This document shows positions 1 to 5,821 of a DNA stretch of 11,605 nt, in pieces (position 1 is the stretch's first letter; each line of letters starts with the position of its first letter). Position numbers and translations under genes: made by a program. The notes beneath the pieces were generated by a model that was not told where the DNA came from, searched no databases, and saw nothing but the letters and a program-made list of their open reading frames with translations. Source of the stretch: Planctomycetota bacterium (lineage in GTDB: Bacteria; Planctomycetota; Phycisphaerae; Sedimentisphaerales; Anaerobacaceae); the NCBI GenBank assembly GCA_023135255.1, contig JAGLTN010000528.1, positions 1-11,605 on the forward strand, in the 5' to 3' direction.

Positions 1-689
1 CCAATATTTACTTTCGTTATTTCAGGATTACCATAAGATTCGGTATTTGCTTTGTCTAATAAAGCCATGGCACTTACACCAAATTTACCGCATTCCATAT
101 TCAATGCTACTAATTCATCTGCTGACAAATTATCATTTAATGTGGCTACGAGAGCTTTATAAATAAAAGCATAAAGTTCATTTTCCTCAAATCCTAGGTT
201 AAGGGCATGATCAGTATAAGCAGCCAAACCTTTTAAACCATAGGTTAATAATTCACGTAATGAACGAACATCTTCATTTTCGGTTAACAAAACACCAACC
301 CTCATAGATGTTGCTTCATACTCGCTTTCTTGTCCGTACCACATAGCTGCTTCCGGCAGGTTTTGATCTAAAACTCCACCTGCATCGATATACGCTTTTT
401 TTATTTGCTCACGAATAGTTAATCCTTTACGGATTTTTTCACGAATTTGTTCTTCGTGGAAGTTTGCATTGGTGATTGTTGTAAACAAGGCATCCAATAC
501 ATATTTGCTTACTGCTTTATCTGCAACTCCTTTTTCAGCAGCTTTATCTGCATAATAAGCAACTCCTTTGGCAACAAACAATAGCAGATCCTGCAAGTTT
601 GAAACATCATCTGTCTTACCACAGACCCCCTTAATAGTACAGCCTGTACCTTTGGCTGCTTCCTGACATTGATAACAAAACATACTCAT
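1..689 (-). CDS. hcp: Hybrid cluster protein (hydroxylamine reductase), class I, 3' end cut by window
   Basis: The first 229 residues are visible; the reading frame stays open to the left edge. The N-terminus carries C5, C8, C17 and C23, that is C-x2-C-x8-C-x5-C. This is the spacing of class I (anaerobe-type) Hcp, which binds a [4Fe-4S] cluster; the enterobacterial class II spacing is longer. Further family sequence follows, including KGVCGK near residues 20-25 and an NMECGKFGVSAMALLDKANT stretch near 195-215. Hcp is a cytoplasmic enzyme that carries a hybrid Fe-S-O cluster. It was first assayed as a hydroxylamine reductase and later linked to NO reduction and protein S-nitrosylation. The hybrid-cluster ligands lie beyond the window. 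The start ATG (687-689) has GAGAGG eight bases upstream (698-703); a second ATG two codons on is possible. It is the third gene of an rrf2-cupin-hcp unit, 53 bp after the cupin stop. Leu TTA, Arg CGT and Gly GGT codons are common here. Confidence 0.95.
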   Translation of the reverse strand, partial: MSMFCYQCQEAAKGTGCTIKGVCGKTDDVSNLQDLLLFVAKGVAYYADKAAEKGVADKAVSKYVLDALFTTITNANFHEEQIREKIRKGLTIREQIKKAYIDAGGVLDQNLPEAAMWYGQESEYEATSMRVGVLLTENEDVRSLRELLTYGLKGLAAYTDHALNLGFEENELYAFIYKALVATLNDNLSADELVALNMECGKFGVSAMALLDKANTESYGNPEITKVNI

Positions 690-706
690 GATAATATCCT
701 CTCAAA

Positions 707-728
707 ATAAAATTCTGTATTATTTTAT
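707..728. promoter_or_regulatory. AT-rich inverted repeat upstream of hcp
   Basis: ATAAAAT (707-713) and ATTTTAT (722-728) form a perfect 7-bp inverted repeat with an 8-bp spacer. It lies in the 53-bp gap between cupin and hcp, just upstream of the hcp ribosome binding site. It could be an operator for an hcp-specific regulator or a weak RNA hairpin. The surrounding DNA is so AT-rich that chance is a real alternative. Confidence 0.3.
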
Positions 729-742
729 AAACATTTTATGAC

Positions 743-1087
743 TTACTGCTTAATCATAATAAGCAACATTTTAAATTTCACATCTGCTGTAACAGAATGA
801 GCTACGTTACAGGGCATGACGATTATTTCCCCGTTGCCAACTTCGATCTTTTTACCTGCGATAATTATCGAAGCTGCCCCATCGAGAACCACAACTGTGG
901 CATCATAAGGCGAAGTATGCTCACTAAGCCTTTGCCCTTTATCAAAAGCAAAAACAGTTAAATTGCCTACCGGCTTATCGAGTATTGTTTTGCTTACTAT
1001 CGAATCTTGTGAATATTCAACCAGCTCAGCAAGATTTTGACTTTGCCCCAACACTGCAGGCAATATGACTTTTTTGTTGTCATCCAT
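743..1087 (-). CDS. Small single-domain cupin protein
   Basis: This 114-residue protein has the layout of a compact RmlC-type cupin. The first conserved stretch is GQRLSEHTSPYDATVVVLDG (residues 51-70) and the second is GNGEIIVMPCNVAHSV (about 84-99). The first motif has E56 and H57 but lacks the usual second His; H97 comes from the second motif. Metal binding is therefore possible through E56, H57 and H97 but is not canonical. There is no signal peptide, so it is probably cytoplasmic. The start ATG follows AGGAG with good spacing, and that site lies in the 15-bp gap after the rrf2 stop, which suggests coupled translation. Its position between an Fe-S regulator and hcp suggests a role in redox or nitrosative stress, for instance as a small-molecule sensor or metal-dependent detoxifier, but no substrate can be read from the sequence. 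Confidence 0.85.
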   Translation of the reverse strand: MDDNKKVILPAVLGQSQNLAELVEYSQDSIVSKTILDKPVGNLTVFAFDKGQRLSEHTSPYDATVVVLDGAASIIIAGKKIEVGNGEIIVMPCNVAHSVTADVKFKMLLIMIKQ

Positions 1088-1102
1088 TTTTCCACTCCTA
1101 CT

Positions 1103-1582
1103 TTAAGAATTCAAATTCCCTGAAAGCTCTTCTAAAGTAACATCTGTTAAAAAACCTTCAATATAATTCTGCAAACCTTTAAGTTTTTTACCGATCGGGC
1201 AATTGGGTTGTTTAGGACACTGATCTTTACCAAGCATACACCGATTCAAACTCAAAGGCCCCTGTATTGCATTGATCATATCAGCCAGGGAAATAGCACA
1301 AGGCTTCTTCGCCAGCATAAATCCGCCTTTAGCTCCCATTCGACTTTGAAGAAAACCTGCCCCATGCAATTTCTGCAACAATTTACAAGCCAACTGATAA
1401 GGCACATCTTGCTCACCCGATAATTTCCTCGCTGAAACCATCGGCCCCGCAGAAGCAGCCCTCCCCGCAGAAACCATCGGCCCCGCAGAAGCTGCCGTCC
1501 CCGCAGAAACCGTCGTCCCCGCAGAAGCTATCCCAACCATCAGCCGTAACGCATAATCCGTATTGCGCCGAATCACATCCAT
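1103..1582 (-). CDS. Rrf2-family Fe-S transcriptional regulator with an internal SAGxxx repeat insertion
   Basis: This 159-residue protein has the Rrf2 winged-helix layout. The first helix is NTDYALRLMVGIA (7-19), the recognition region is EQDVPYQLACKLLQKLHGAGFL (57-78), the wing is RMGAKGGFMLAK (81-92), and ISLADMINAIQGP spans 97-109. C115, C122 and C128 (C-x6-C-x5-C) sit where IscR, NsrR and RsrR bind an Fe-S cluster, so a redox- or NO-sensitive cluster is likely. Residues 20-50 are six-residue repeats of the form SAGxxx, encoded by an 18-bp DNA repeat. They sit between helix 1 and the helix-turn-helix, where relatives have only a short loop. Without them the protein would be about 130 residues. 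The start is set at the ATG preceded by AAAGGTGGA; a TTG 27 bp upstream (1609) is in frame but lacks a binding site. It leads an operon with cupin and hcp, which it probably controls along with itself. Confidence 0.9.
   Translation of the reverse strand: MDVIRRNTDYALRLMVGIASAGTTVSAGTAASAGPMVSAGRAASAGPMVSARKLSGEQDVPYQLACKLLQKLHGAGFLQSRMGAKGGFMLAKKPCAISLADMINAIQGPLSLNRCMLGKDQCPKQPNCPIGKKLKGLQNYIEGFLTDVTLEELSGNLNS
1427..1534 (-). repeat. 18-bp tandem repeat (6 copies) inside rrf2
   Basis: Six 18-bp units lie head to tail at 1427-1444, 1445-1462, 1463-1480, 1481-1498, 1499-1516 and 1517-1534. On the plus strand each begins CCCCGCAGAA (the first is a diverged CCTCGCTGAA). Units of type CCCCGCAGAAACCATCGG alternate with type CCCCGCAGAAGCNGCCNT, so the higher-order period is 36 bp. 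Because 18 is divisible by three, copy-number changes would alter the protein by six residues without a frameshift. The array is far more GC-rich than its surroundings. Confidence 0.95.
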
Positions 1583-1588
1583 ATCAAA

Positions 1589-1597
1589 TCCACCTTT
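1589..1597 (-). promoter_or_regulatory. Ribosome binding site that sets the rrf2 start
   Basis: AAAGGTGGA on the minus strand lies six bases before the ATG at 1580-1582. This supports that ATG, giving the protein start MDVIRRNTDY as is usual for Rrf2 proteins, rather than the TTG at 1609, which would place this site inside the coding region. Confidence 0.7.
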
Positions 1598-1610
1598 ATA
1601 TTTAACCAAG

Positions 1611-1629
1611 TAAGATTACGTTAGTCTTA
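1611..1629. promoter_or_regulatory. Candidate Rrf2-family operator
   Basis: TAAGATTACGTTAGTCTTA is a 19-bp imperfect palindrome: 14 of 19 positions match its own reverse complement, with perfect TAAGA/TCTTA ends. It overlaps the candidate -10 region of the rrf2 promoter, so a bound regulator would block transcription. Its AAGACT-N-AATCTT character resembles IscR/NsrR-type sites in general form only. It is inferred to be the autoregulatory site of the adjacent Rrf2 protein. Confidence 0.5.
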
Positions 1630-1654
1630 TATGAATAAATTGTCAACATGCAAA
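1618..1654 (-). promoter_or_regulatory. Candidate sigma70-type promoter for rrf2-cupin-hcp
   Basis: Two overlapping readings on the minus strand both have 17-bp spacers. One is TTGACA (1646-1641) with a poor -10 TAACGT (1623-1618). The other is TTTGCA (1654-1649) with a better -10 TATAAG (1631-1626). Either places the 19-bp palindrome on or next to the -10. It is the only promoter-like signal in the 317-base gene-free stretch before rrf2. Confidence 0.4.
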
Positions 1655-1770
1655 ATGTAAAAATATTTAAAATTGCTTAAATTCACACAAAAATGCGTTT
1701 TTTGTTTAAAAATGGCAAATATTTTTTACTAAATCTGGTTGTGAAAATTCAAAAGTCGGCAATTATTTTT

Positions 1771-1899
1771 GTTAATTTTGGTTGGTCTTTGTTAATTTTA
1801 GTTGGTTTTTGTTAATTTTGGTTGGGCTTTGTTAATTTTGGTTGGTCTTTGTTGATTTTAGTTGGGCTTTGTTAATTTTGGTTGGTTTTTGTTAATTTT
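1771..1899. repeat. 20-bp intergenic tandem repeat (about 6.5 copies)
   Basis: Six full units start at 1771, 1791, 1811, 1831, 1851 and 1871, and a nine-base partial copy runs 1891-1899. The plus-strand consensus is GTTAATTTTGGTTGGTCTTT. Units 1 and 4 are identical, and the others differ at one to three positions (G/A at unit position 10; T/G and C/T at 16-17; A/G at 4). The array ends against the DUF2400 stop codon (1900-1902). A 20-bp period is not a multiple of three and the units contain stop codons, so it is not coding. The units are contiguous with no spacers, so it is not a CRISPR array. Confidence 0.97.
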
Positions 1900-2751
1900 T
1901 CAGTGATTTTTACAAATGTAATTCAGTTCGCAGTTTTCGCAATAGGCGGTTAATTGTCCATTACAGTTTTCCACAATGCCAATTCTCGACAGGGCAAAAT
2001 CGTATTTTGCGGGGTCGGCTGAATTTATTTTTTTGAAGCTTTGTGTTATTTCGACCGCAGCTTTTAAATCGACTGATTTTCGATCATAGAAATTTAATAT
2101 TTTGCAAAGCCTGCTCATGTGAATGTCGATGGGCACTATCAGTTTTGCTTTGTCAACGTTTTCCCACAAGCCTGCATCAACATCATCATCGCGTACCATC
2201 CATCGCAGAAAAAGATTCAGCCTTTTGCAGGCACTTGCTTTGGCAGGATCGGTTAGTAGATATTTTAAACCCGGGCTGATTTGGCCTTTATGTTTGGAAG
2301 CATATTCATCTATTAACTTGTGACAGAACATTGTCAAAGCAGGCAGGATGTTTTCATCTTTGCTGCTATAGCCAATCAGGAAAAATTTTTCGACACTGCC
2401 ATACTTATTTAAAACTTTTTTCAGCAAAATAAGCAAATCAGAGATGTCGTCACCGGTGTTAAATCTATGTTTAAAATCAGTAAGGGTGCGTCTTTTCGCT
2501 TTATTAAAATTTACCACGAAATCAAACGGACTTTGGCCGAACCTTGTAAAAAGGTCTGTTAAGCTTTTTTCTATTTGCTGAACTCGACCATAAGCGAGCA
2601 TCGCTGACAGTAAAGCAACTATTTCCATGTCCGCAGGTTTTTTATATTTATAAATAAACTGCAGCGGATCGGGAGCGATATTTTTCTTATGGTTATACTT
2701 TTTATAGAGCTTTTCAAGAAGCTGTTTTATCTCTTTGGTGTTTTCAACCAT
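1900..2751 (-). CDS. TIGR02757 (DUF2400) family protein with C-terminal four-Cys cluster
   Basis: The 283-residue protein shows the family signature blocks: DPLQFIYKYKKPADMEIVAL (28-47), LLSAMLAYGRVQQIEKSL (47-64), RLNLFLRWMVRDDDVDAGLW (177-196), LIVPIDIHMSRL (204-215) and DPAKYDFALSRIG (246-258). The family has no settled function. Its C-terminal half is suggestive of the helix-hairpin-helix DNA glycosylase fold (my inference from the VPxDxHxxR and KYDFAL blocks). The tail adds C263, C271, C274 and C280 (C-x7-C-x2-C-x5-C), close to the C-x6-C-x2-C-x5-C [4Fe-4S] loop of endonuclease III and MutY. A nucleic-acid repair or processing role is therefore plausible. There is no signal peptide. It is the last gene of the long operon, 20 bp after the DUF255 gene. 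The ribosome binding site is weak, so translational coupling is likely. The stop codon touches the 20-bp repeat array. Confidence 0.85.
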   Translation of the reverse strand: MVENTKEIKQLLEKLYKKYNHKKNIAPDPLQFIYKYKKPADMEIVALLSAMLAYGRVQQIEKSLTDLFTRFGQSPFDFVVNFNKAKRRTLTDFKHRFNTGDDISDLLILLKKVLNKYGSVEKFFLIGYSSKDENILPALTMFCHKLIDEYASKHKGQISPGLKYLLTDPAKASACKRLNLFLRWMVRDDDVDAGLWENVDKAKLIVPIDIHMSRLCKILNFYDRKSVDLKAAVEITQSFKKINSADPAKYDFALSRIGIVENCNGQLTAYCENCELNYICKNH

Positions 2752-2771
2752 CAGGAGCTATCCGATCTCTA

Positions 2772-4946
2772 CTACTTAATTTGCCTGACTTTCGTATCAA
2801 GCAATTTTTTAAACTCATCAAAATTATTTATGGGTTTTTTGCAGGCATAATTTTCACAGAAATAAACTGTAGGCCTGCCATCGATCATATTCTGCAATTC
2901 TAAAAAGGCCGCAACAGATTCTATCTTCTTACCCTGTTTTGAAGATTCATGCAACAAAATAACAGAATTGGGCAAAAACGCAGAATAAATTGTTTTTATA
3001 ATTTTTGAAGTATCCGCAGAGTCCGCATCGCCGGCTATTACTATTTCCTGTCGTGGTCCAAGGTGAAAATCAACCGCCAGGAGCATCTCAGTAAGCGAAA
3101 AAGGCGATTGCTGCAGCTGAAATGAAAAGGAATCCAGAATTTTTTGGGCCTTTTCAGTATATTCAGAGTCCATAGTCAGCTGTCCAAATTTCAATAAAGC
3201 TAATGCAGATACTGAGTTTCCAGAGGGAATCGCACCATCATAATCGGAGATGGTTTTAAAAATAAGTTTCTCTGAATCCGAACCGACAAGAGAAAAACCA
3301 CTATGCTCAGCGTCAGAGAATAATTCTATCATCTCATCCGCCAGAGCTTTGGCTTCTATGAGCCATTTAGCATCGAAGCTGGCGTGGTAAAGATCGACCA
3401 AAGCCATTATCAGAAACGCATAATCGTCTAAGAAGCCTTTTTGCACGGAGAAGTCTTTAGCGTAGAACCTCATCAACCGACCATTTTTTTTCAAGTTGGT
3501 TAAGATAAAGTCAGCAGCTTTTTCAGCGGCTAAGAGGTATTTTTTTTCATTCAGAATAGCTGAACCTTGAGCAAGCGATGAGATCATTAAGCCATTCCAT
3601 GCGGTTATTATTTTTTCATCGCGTGCGGGCCTGATTCTTTTGGCTCTAATCTCGAAAAGTTTTGATCGGCTATTCTTCAGAATGTTTTTTACTTCTTCAA
3701 TCGATATTTCAAACTCACCGGCTAATGATTCGACTGAGTTATTAACATAGAGAATATTTTTAGCAGATTCAAAGTTGCCTTGTTCTTTTACTCCATAGTA
3801 AGAGGAAAATACCTTCGCTGATCTTTCATCAAGAGCAGCGTATATCTGCGTTTTCTCCCAGAGGTAAAAGAGTCCTTCTCTGCCTTGGCTGTCGGCATCT
3901 TCTGCGCTGTAAAATGGGCCTTTGTCATTTTTCATGTCACGCAGGACATATTCAAAAATATCTTTTGCGATATCAGCATAATTTTCATCCGCGGTAACCT
4001 GATAGGCCTGAAGATATATTCTCGCTAACAGCGCCTGGTCGTAGAGCATTTTTTCGAAATGCGGTGCAAACCATTTTGCATCGGTGCTGTAGCGGTGAAA
4101 GCCCCCTCCTAAATGGTCATATATACCGCCTTTTGCCATGCTATCAAGTGTTTGAGTTACCATATTCAGGGCTTGTTCATTACCTGTTCGATACCAGAAC
4201 CTTAAAAGAAAAGACAGATTACTGGTTTGGGGAAATTTCGGCGATATACCAAAACCGCCGTTAACCGAATCGAAAGAACCTGTAAAATGATCGAAGGCAT
4301 CGGTTAGAATTTTTTCGTCTATTTTTTCTTTGGAAGTTTGACTCGGTTTAGAAAGGAAAGCACTGAGTTCTTCAGCTGACTTTAGAAGTTTTTCCCTGTC
4401 ATTTTTCCATGCATCTGCGATGACCAAAAGCAATGAACTAAAGCCTCTCCTGCCATAATTATCGACGGGAGGGAAATATGTTCCCCCAAAAAAAGGTTTT
4501 CCCTGGGGGGTGAGAAAAACCGATAAAGGCCAACCGCCAGAACCAGTCATTACCTGAACAGCTTTCATATAGACAGCGTCTATGTCGGGTCTGTGCTCAC
4601 GGTCGACCTTTATCGAGATAAAATTTTCATTCATTACCTTTGCAACGTTGGGATCGGAAAAACTTTCACGCTCCATAACGTGACACCAGTGGCAAGTAGA
4701 ATAACCTATAGAAAGAAAGACTGGCTTATCCTGCTCCCGGGCAATTTTAAATGCTTCATCAGACCACGGATACCAGTCGACGGGATTATGCGCATGCTGG
4801 AGCAGATAGGGACTTACCTCATTTATAAGCCTGTTCGTATATTCTTGTGAATCACCATATTTCTGCACAGTTTTGCTTCCAACAAAAACTATCACCAGAA
4901 TAAAGGATACAGCAATTAAAACCCTGACAGGGTTATAGTGACTCAT
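2772..4946 (-). CDS. Membrane-anchored thioredoxin-domain/DUF255 protein (YyaL/SPATA20-like)
   Basis: The 724-residue protein matches the DUF255 family (bacterial YyaL, eukaryotic SPATA20). The hallmark [20 protein letters not shown] covers residues 38-57. The thioredoxin-like active site STCHWCHVM (83-91) has C85 and C88. [20 protein letters not shown] follows at about 137-156. The remainder is a long helical six-hairpin region of the glycosidase/epimerase-like type, with [20 protein letters not shown] (about 278-297) and [18 protein letters not shown]. Family members are often annotated as thioredoxin-domain proteins; their substrate is unknown. This copy has a hydrophobic segment at residues 7-24 ([17 protein letters not shown]) before the conserved core, so the protein is probably anchored with the CxxC domain outside the cytoplasm. 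The start ATG has GAGG nine bases upstream. It lies 42 bp after the Cys-rich lipoprotein gene, another exported protein, so a shared envelope thiol or metal task is possible. Confidence 0.9.
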   Translation of the reverse strand: MSHYNPVRVLIAVSFILVIVFVGSKTVQKYGDSQEYTNRLINEVSPYLLQHAHNPVDWYPWSDEAFKIAREQDKPVFLSIGYSTCHWCHVMERESFSDPNVAKVMNENFISIKVDREHRPDIDAVYMKAVQVMTGSGGWPLSVFLTPQGKPFFGGTYFPPVDNYGRRGFSSLLLVIADAWKNDREKLLKSAEELSAFLSKPSQTSKEKIDEKILTDAFDHFTGSFDSVNGGFGISPKFPQTSNLSFLLRFWYRTGNEQALNMVTQTLDSMAKGGIYDHLGGGFHRYSTDAKWFAPHFEKMLYDQALLARIYLQAYQVTADENYADIAKDIFEYVLRDMKNDKGPFYSAEDADSQGREGLFYLWEKTQIYAALDERSAKVFSSYYGVKEQGNFESAKNILYVNNSVESLAGEFEISIEEVKNILKNSRSKLFEIRAKRIRPARDEKIITAWNGLMISSLAQGSAILNEKKYLLAAEKAADFILTNLKKNGRLMRFYAKDFSVQKGFLDDYAFLIMALVDLYHASFDAKWLIEAKALADEMIELFSDAEHSGFSLVGSDSEKLIFKTISDYDGAIPSGNSVSALALLKFGQLTMDSEYTEKAQKILDSFSFQLQQSPFSLTEMLLAVDFHLGPRQEIVIAGDADSADTSKIIKTIYSAFLPNSVILLHESSKQGKKIESVAAFLELQNMIDGRPTVYFCENYACKKPINNFDEFKKLLDTKVRQIK

Positions 4947-4988
4947 AGCTGTTTGCCTCGTTAATGAAATATTCCCAACTATACGCTA

Positions 4989-5240
4989 TTAGATTTTGGG
5001 AATTTTGCAGCAACCGGGTGAACCTTTCACAAGACCGCATTTCTCGCATTTTTCCTGACCGGGTTTGCAGCAAAGTTCACTGCCTTTGACCTGACCGCAC
5101 ATTGCGCAAAGCTCAACGGATTCTGCCACAACCGCAGCGCCGGTATCTGCAGGTTCTTCTTTTTTGCAGCCGGCAGAGATAATCATCAGGGATGCCAGAA
5201 TTAAGACTAAGACCAACAAGGTTTTCTTTACTCTTTTCAT
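4989..5240 (-). CDS. Small Cys-rich lipoprotein with a duplicated CxxCGxVKGSxxCCK motif
   Basis: This 83-residue protein has a basic N-terminus (MKRVKK), a hydrophobic core (residues 7-22) and a lipobox ISAGC with the lipidated Cys at 25. The mature part has a short acidic linker and then two copies of a motif 20 residues apart. Copy 1 spans 45-59 (C45, C48, C57, C58) and copy 2 spans 65-79 (C65, C68, C77, C78), each reading C-x2-C-G-x-V-K-G-S-x2-C-C-K. Eight cysteines in 35 residues suggest binding of one or two metal ions (zinc, copper or iron) or a thiol redox store at the membrane surface. I know no named family for it. The ribosome binding site AAAGGA is eight bases from the ATG. It lies between the COQ7-like gene (38 bp) and the anchored thioredoxin-like gene (42 bp). 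A metal chaperone or sink is the simplest guess, unproven. Confidence 0.85.
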   Translation of the reverse strand: MKRVKKTLLVLVLILASLMIISAGCKKEEPADTGAAVVAESVELCAMCGQVKGSELCCKPGQEKCEKCGLVKGSPGCCKIPKI

Positions 5241-5278
5241 AACATGTTCCTTTCAAAAAAAAAGTTTAATAAAATACG

Positions 5279-5803
5279 TTAATTTTCTCGGCTGTGCAGA
5301 AAATTCTGCCAGTTATGAACGTGTCCTTTTTCATCAGCCTGATTTTTTTCGACTATTTTTTTCGTATCGTCATCCCATTCTATAGTTTCAAGCAACTCGG
5401 CATAATGATTAACAGCTTTGTTTTCAACCCAGATCCCGGTTTTGAGCATCATTTTTTCACCAAGAATTCTTGAGCCGAAACCAAAGACAAATCCAACTAT
5501 CCAGTATGCCCATCTGAAGGGGTTAGGCTTAAAACCATATTCGTAAAGCTTGATCTGAAAATCCTGATAGTGCGTCATTTCGTTACACATGGCTGCAATA
5601 AGCTGGCGATTCAATTCGGTATCAGCTTTTGTCAGTTGAAATCTGTATGTCGTTGTTGCCATCAGTTCCAGAGTATGCAGCGTCAGCAGTCCTTTTTTTA
5701 TGGCTTTCAATCTTTCAGGGGCTGTGCCTTTTGCTCTTAGTTTAAAATCATTGCTGTTCAGCTGGGGTCTGATTATAGAAATATCGTAATTTGTTTCGCT
5801 CAT
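5279..5803 (-). CDS. COQ7-like membrane-associated diiron protein
   Basis: This 174-residue ferritin-fold protein has all six expected diiron ligands: E46, E75 and H78 (EMTH), E127, and E158 and H161 (EKGH). A hydrophobic amphipathic segment around residues 97-115 (RWAYWIVGFVFGFGSRILG) matches the membrane-binding region of COQ7/demethoxyubiquinone hydroxylases, and the following EKMMLKTGIWVENKAVNHY resembles the same family. COQ7 proteins hydroxylate a quinone ring with O2 at the membrane. In an anaerobe that probably uses menaquinone, the real job may instead be O2 or peroxide reduction with quinol, or an unrelated oxidation. The gene begins 18 bp after the zwf stop and has only a weak GAAAGA binding site, so coupling to zwf translation is likely. 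Nothing nearby belongs to quinone biosynthesis, which argues against a simple ubiquinone role. Confidence 0.8.
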   Translation of the reverse strand: MSETNYDISIIRPQLNSNDFKLRAKGTAPERLKAIKKGLLTLHTLELMATTTYRFQLTKADTELNRQLIAAMCNEMTHYQDFQIKLYEYGFKPNPFRWAYWIVGFVFGFGSRILGEKMMLKTGIWVENKAVNHYAELLETIEWDDDTKKIVEKNQADEKGHVHNWQNFLHSREN

Positions 5804-5821
5804 TTTTTTTATCTTTCAATT

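Larger units (their letters stand above)
1583..1899. other. 317-base gene-free stretch between DUF2400 gene and rrf2
   Basis: From right to left it holds the 20-bp tandem repeat (1771-1899), an AT-rich spacer (about 1655-1770), then the promoter, palindrome and ribosome binding site of rrf2. The spacer contains A/T runs but no recognisable gene and no GC-rich hairpin followed by a T-run. No canonical terminator for the upstream operon is visible. Confidence 0.7.

Noticed and set aside
1583..1609. Upstream TTG start for rrf2
   Set aside because: It would put the AAAGGTGGA ribosome binding site inside the gene and has no binding site of its own; the ATG at 1582 fits the family N-terminus.
1771..1899. 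Possible CRISPR array
   Set aside because: The 20-bp units are contiguous with no unique spacers and no cas gene is present.
1771..1899. Possible G-quadruplex from repeated GGTTGG
   Set aside because: Only two-base G runs with long AT-rich loops are present, so any structure would be weak.
5241..5278. Terminator between the COQ7-like gene and the lipoprotein gene
   Set aside because: A nine-base A/T run (5255-5263) is present but no stem precedes it; it reads as a simple homopolymer before the ribosome binding site.
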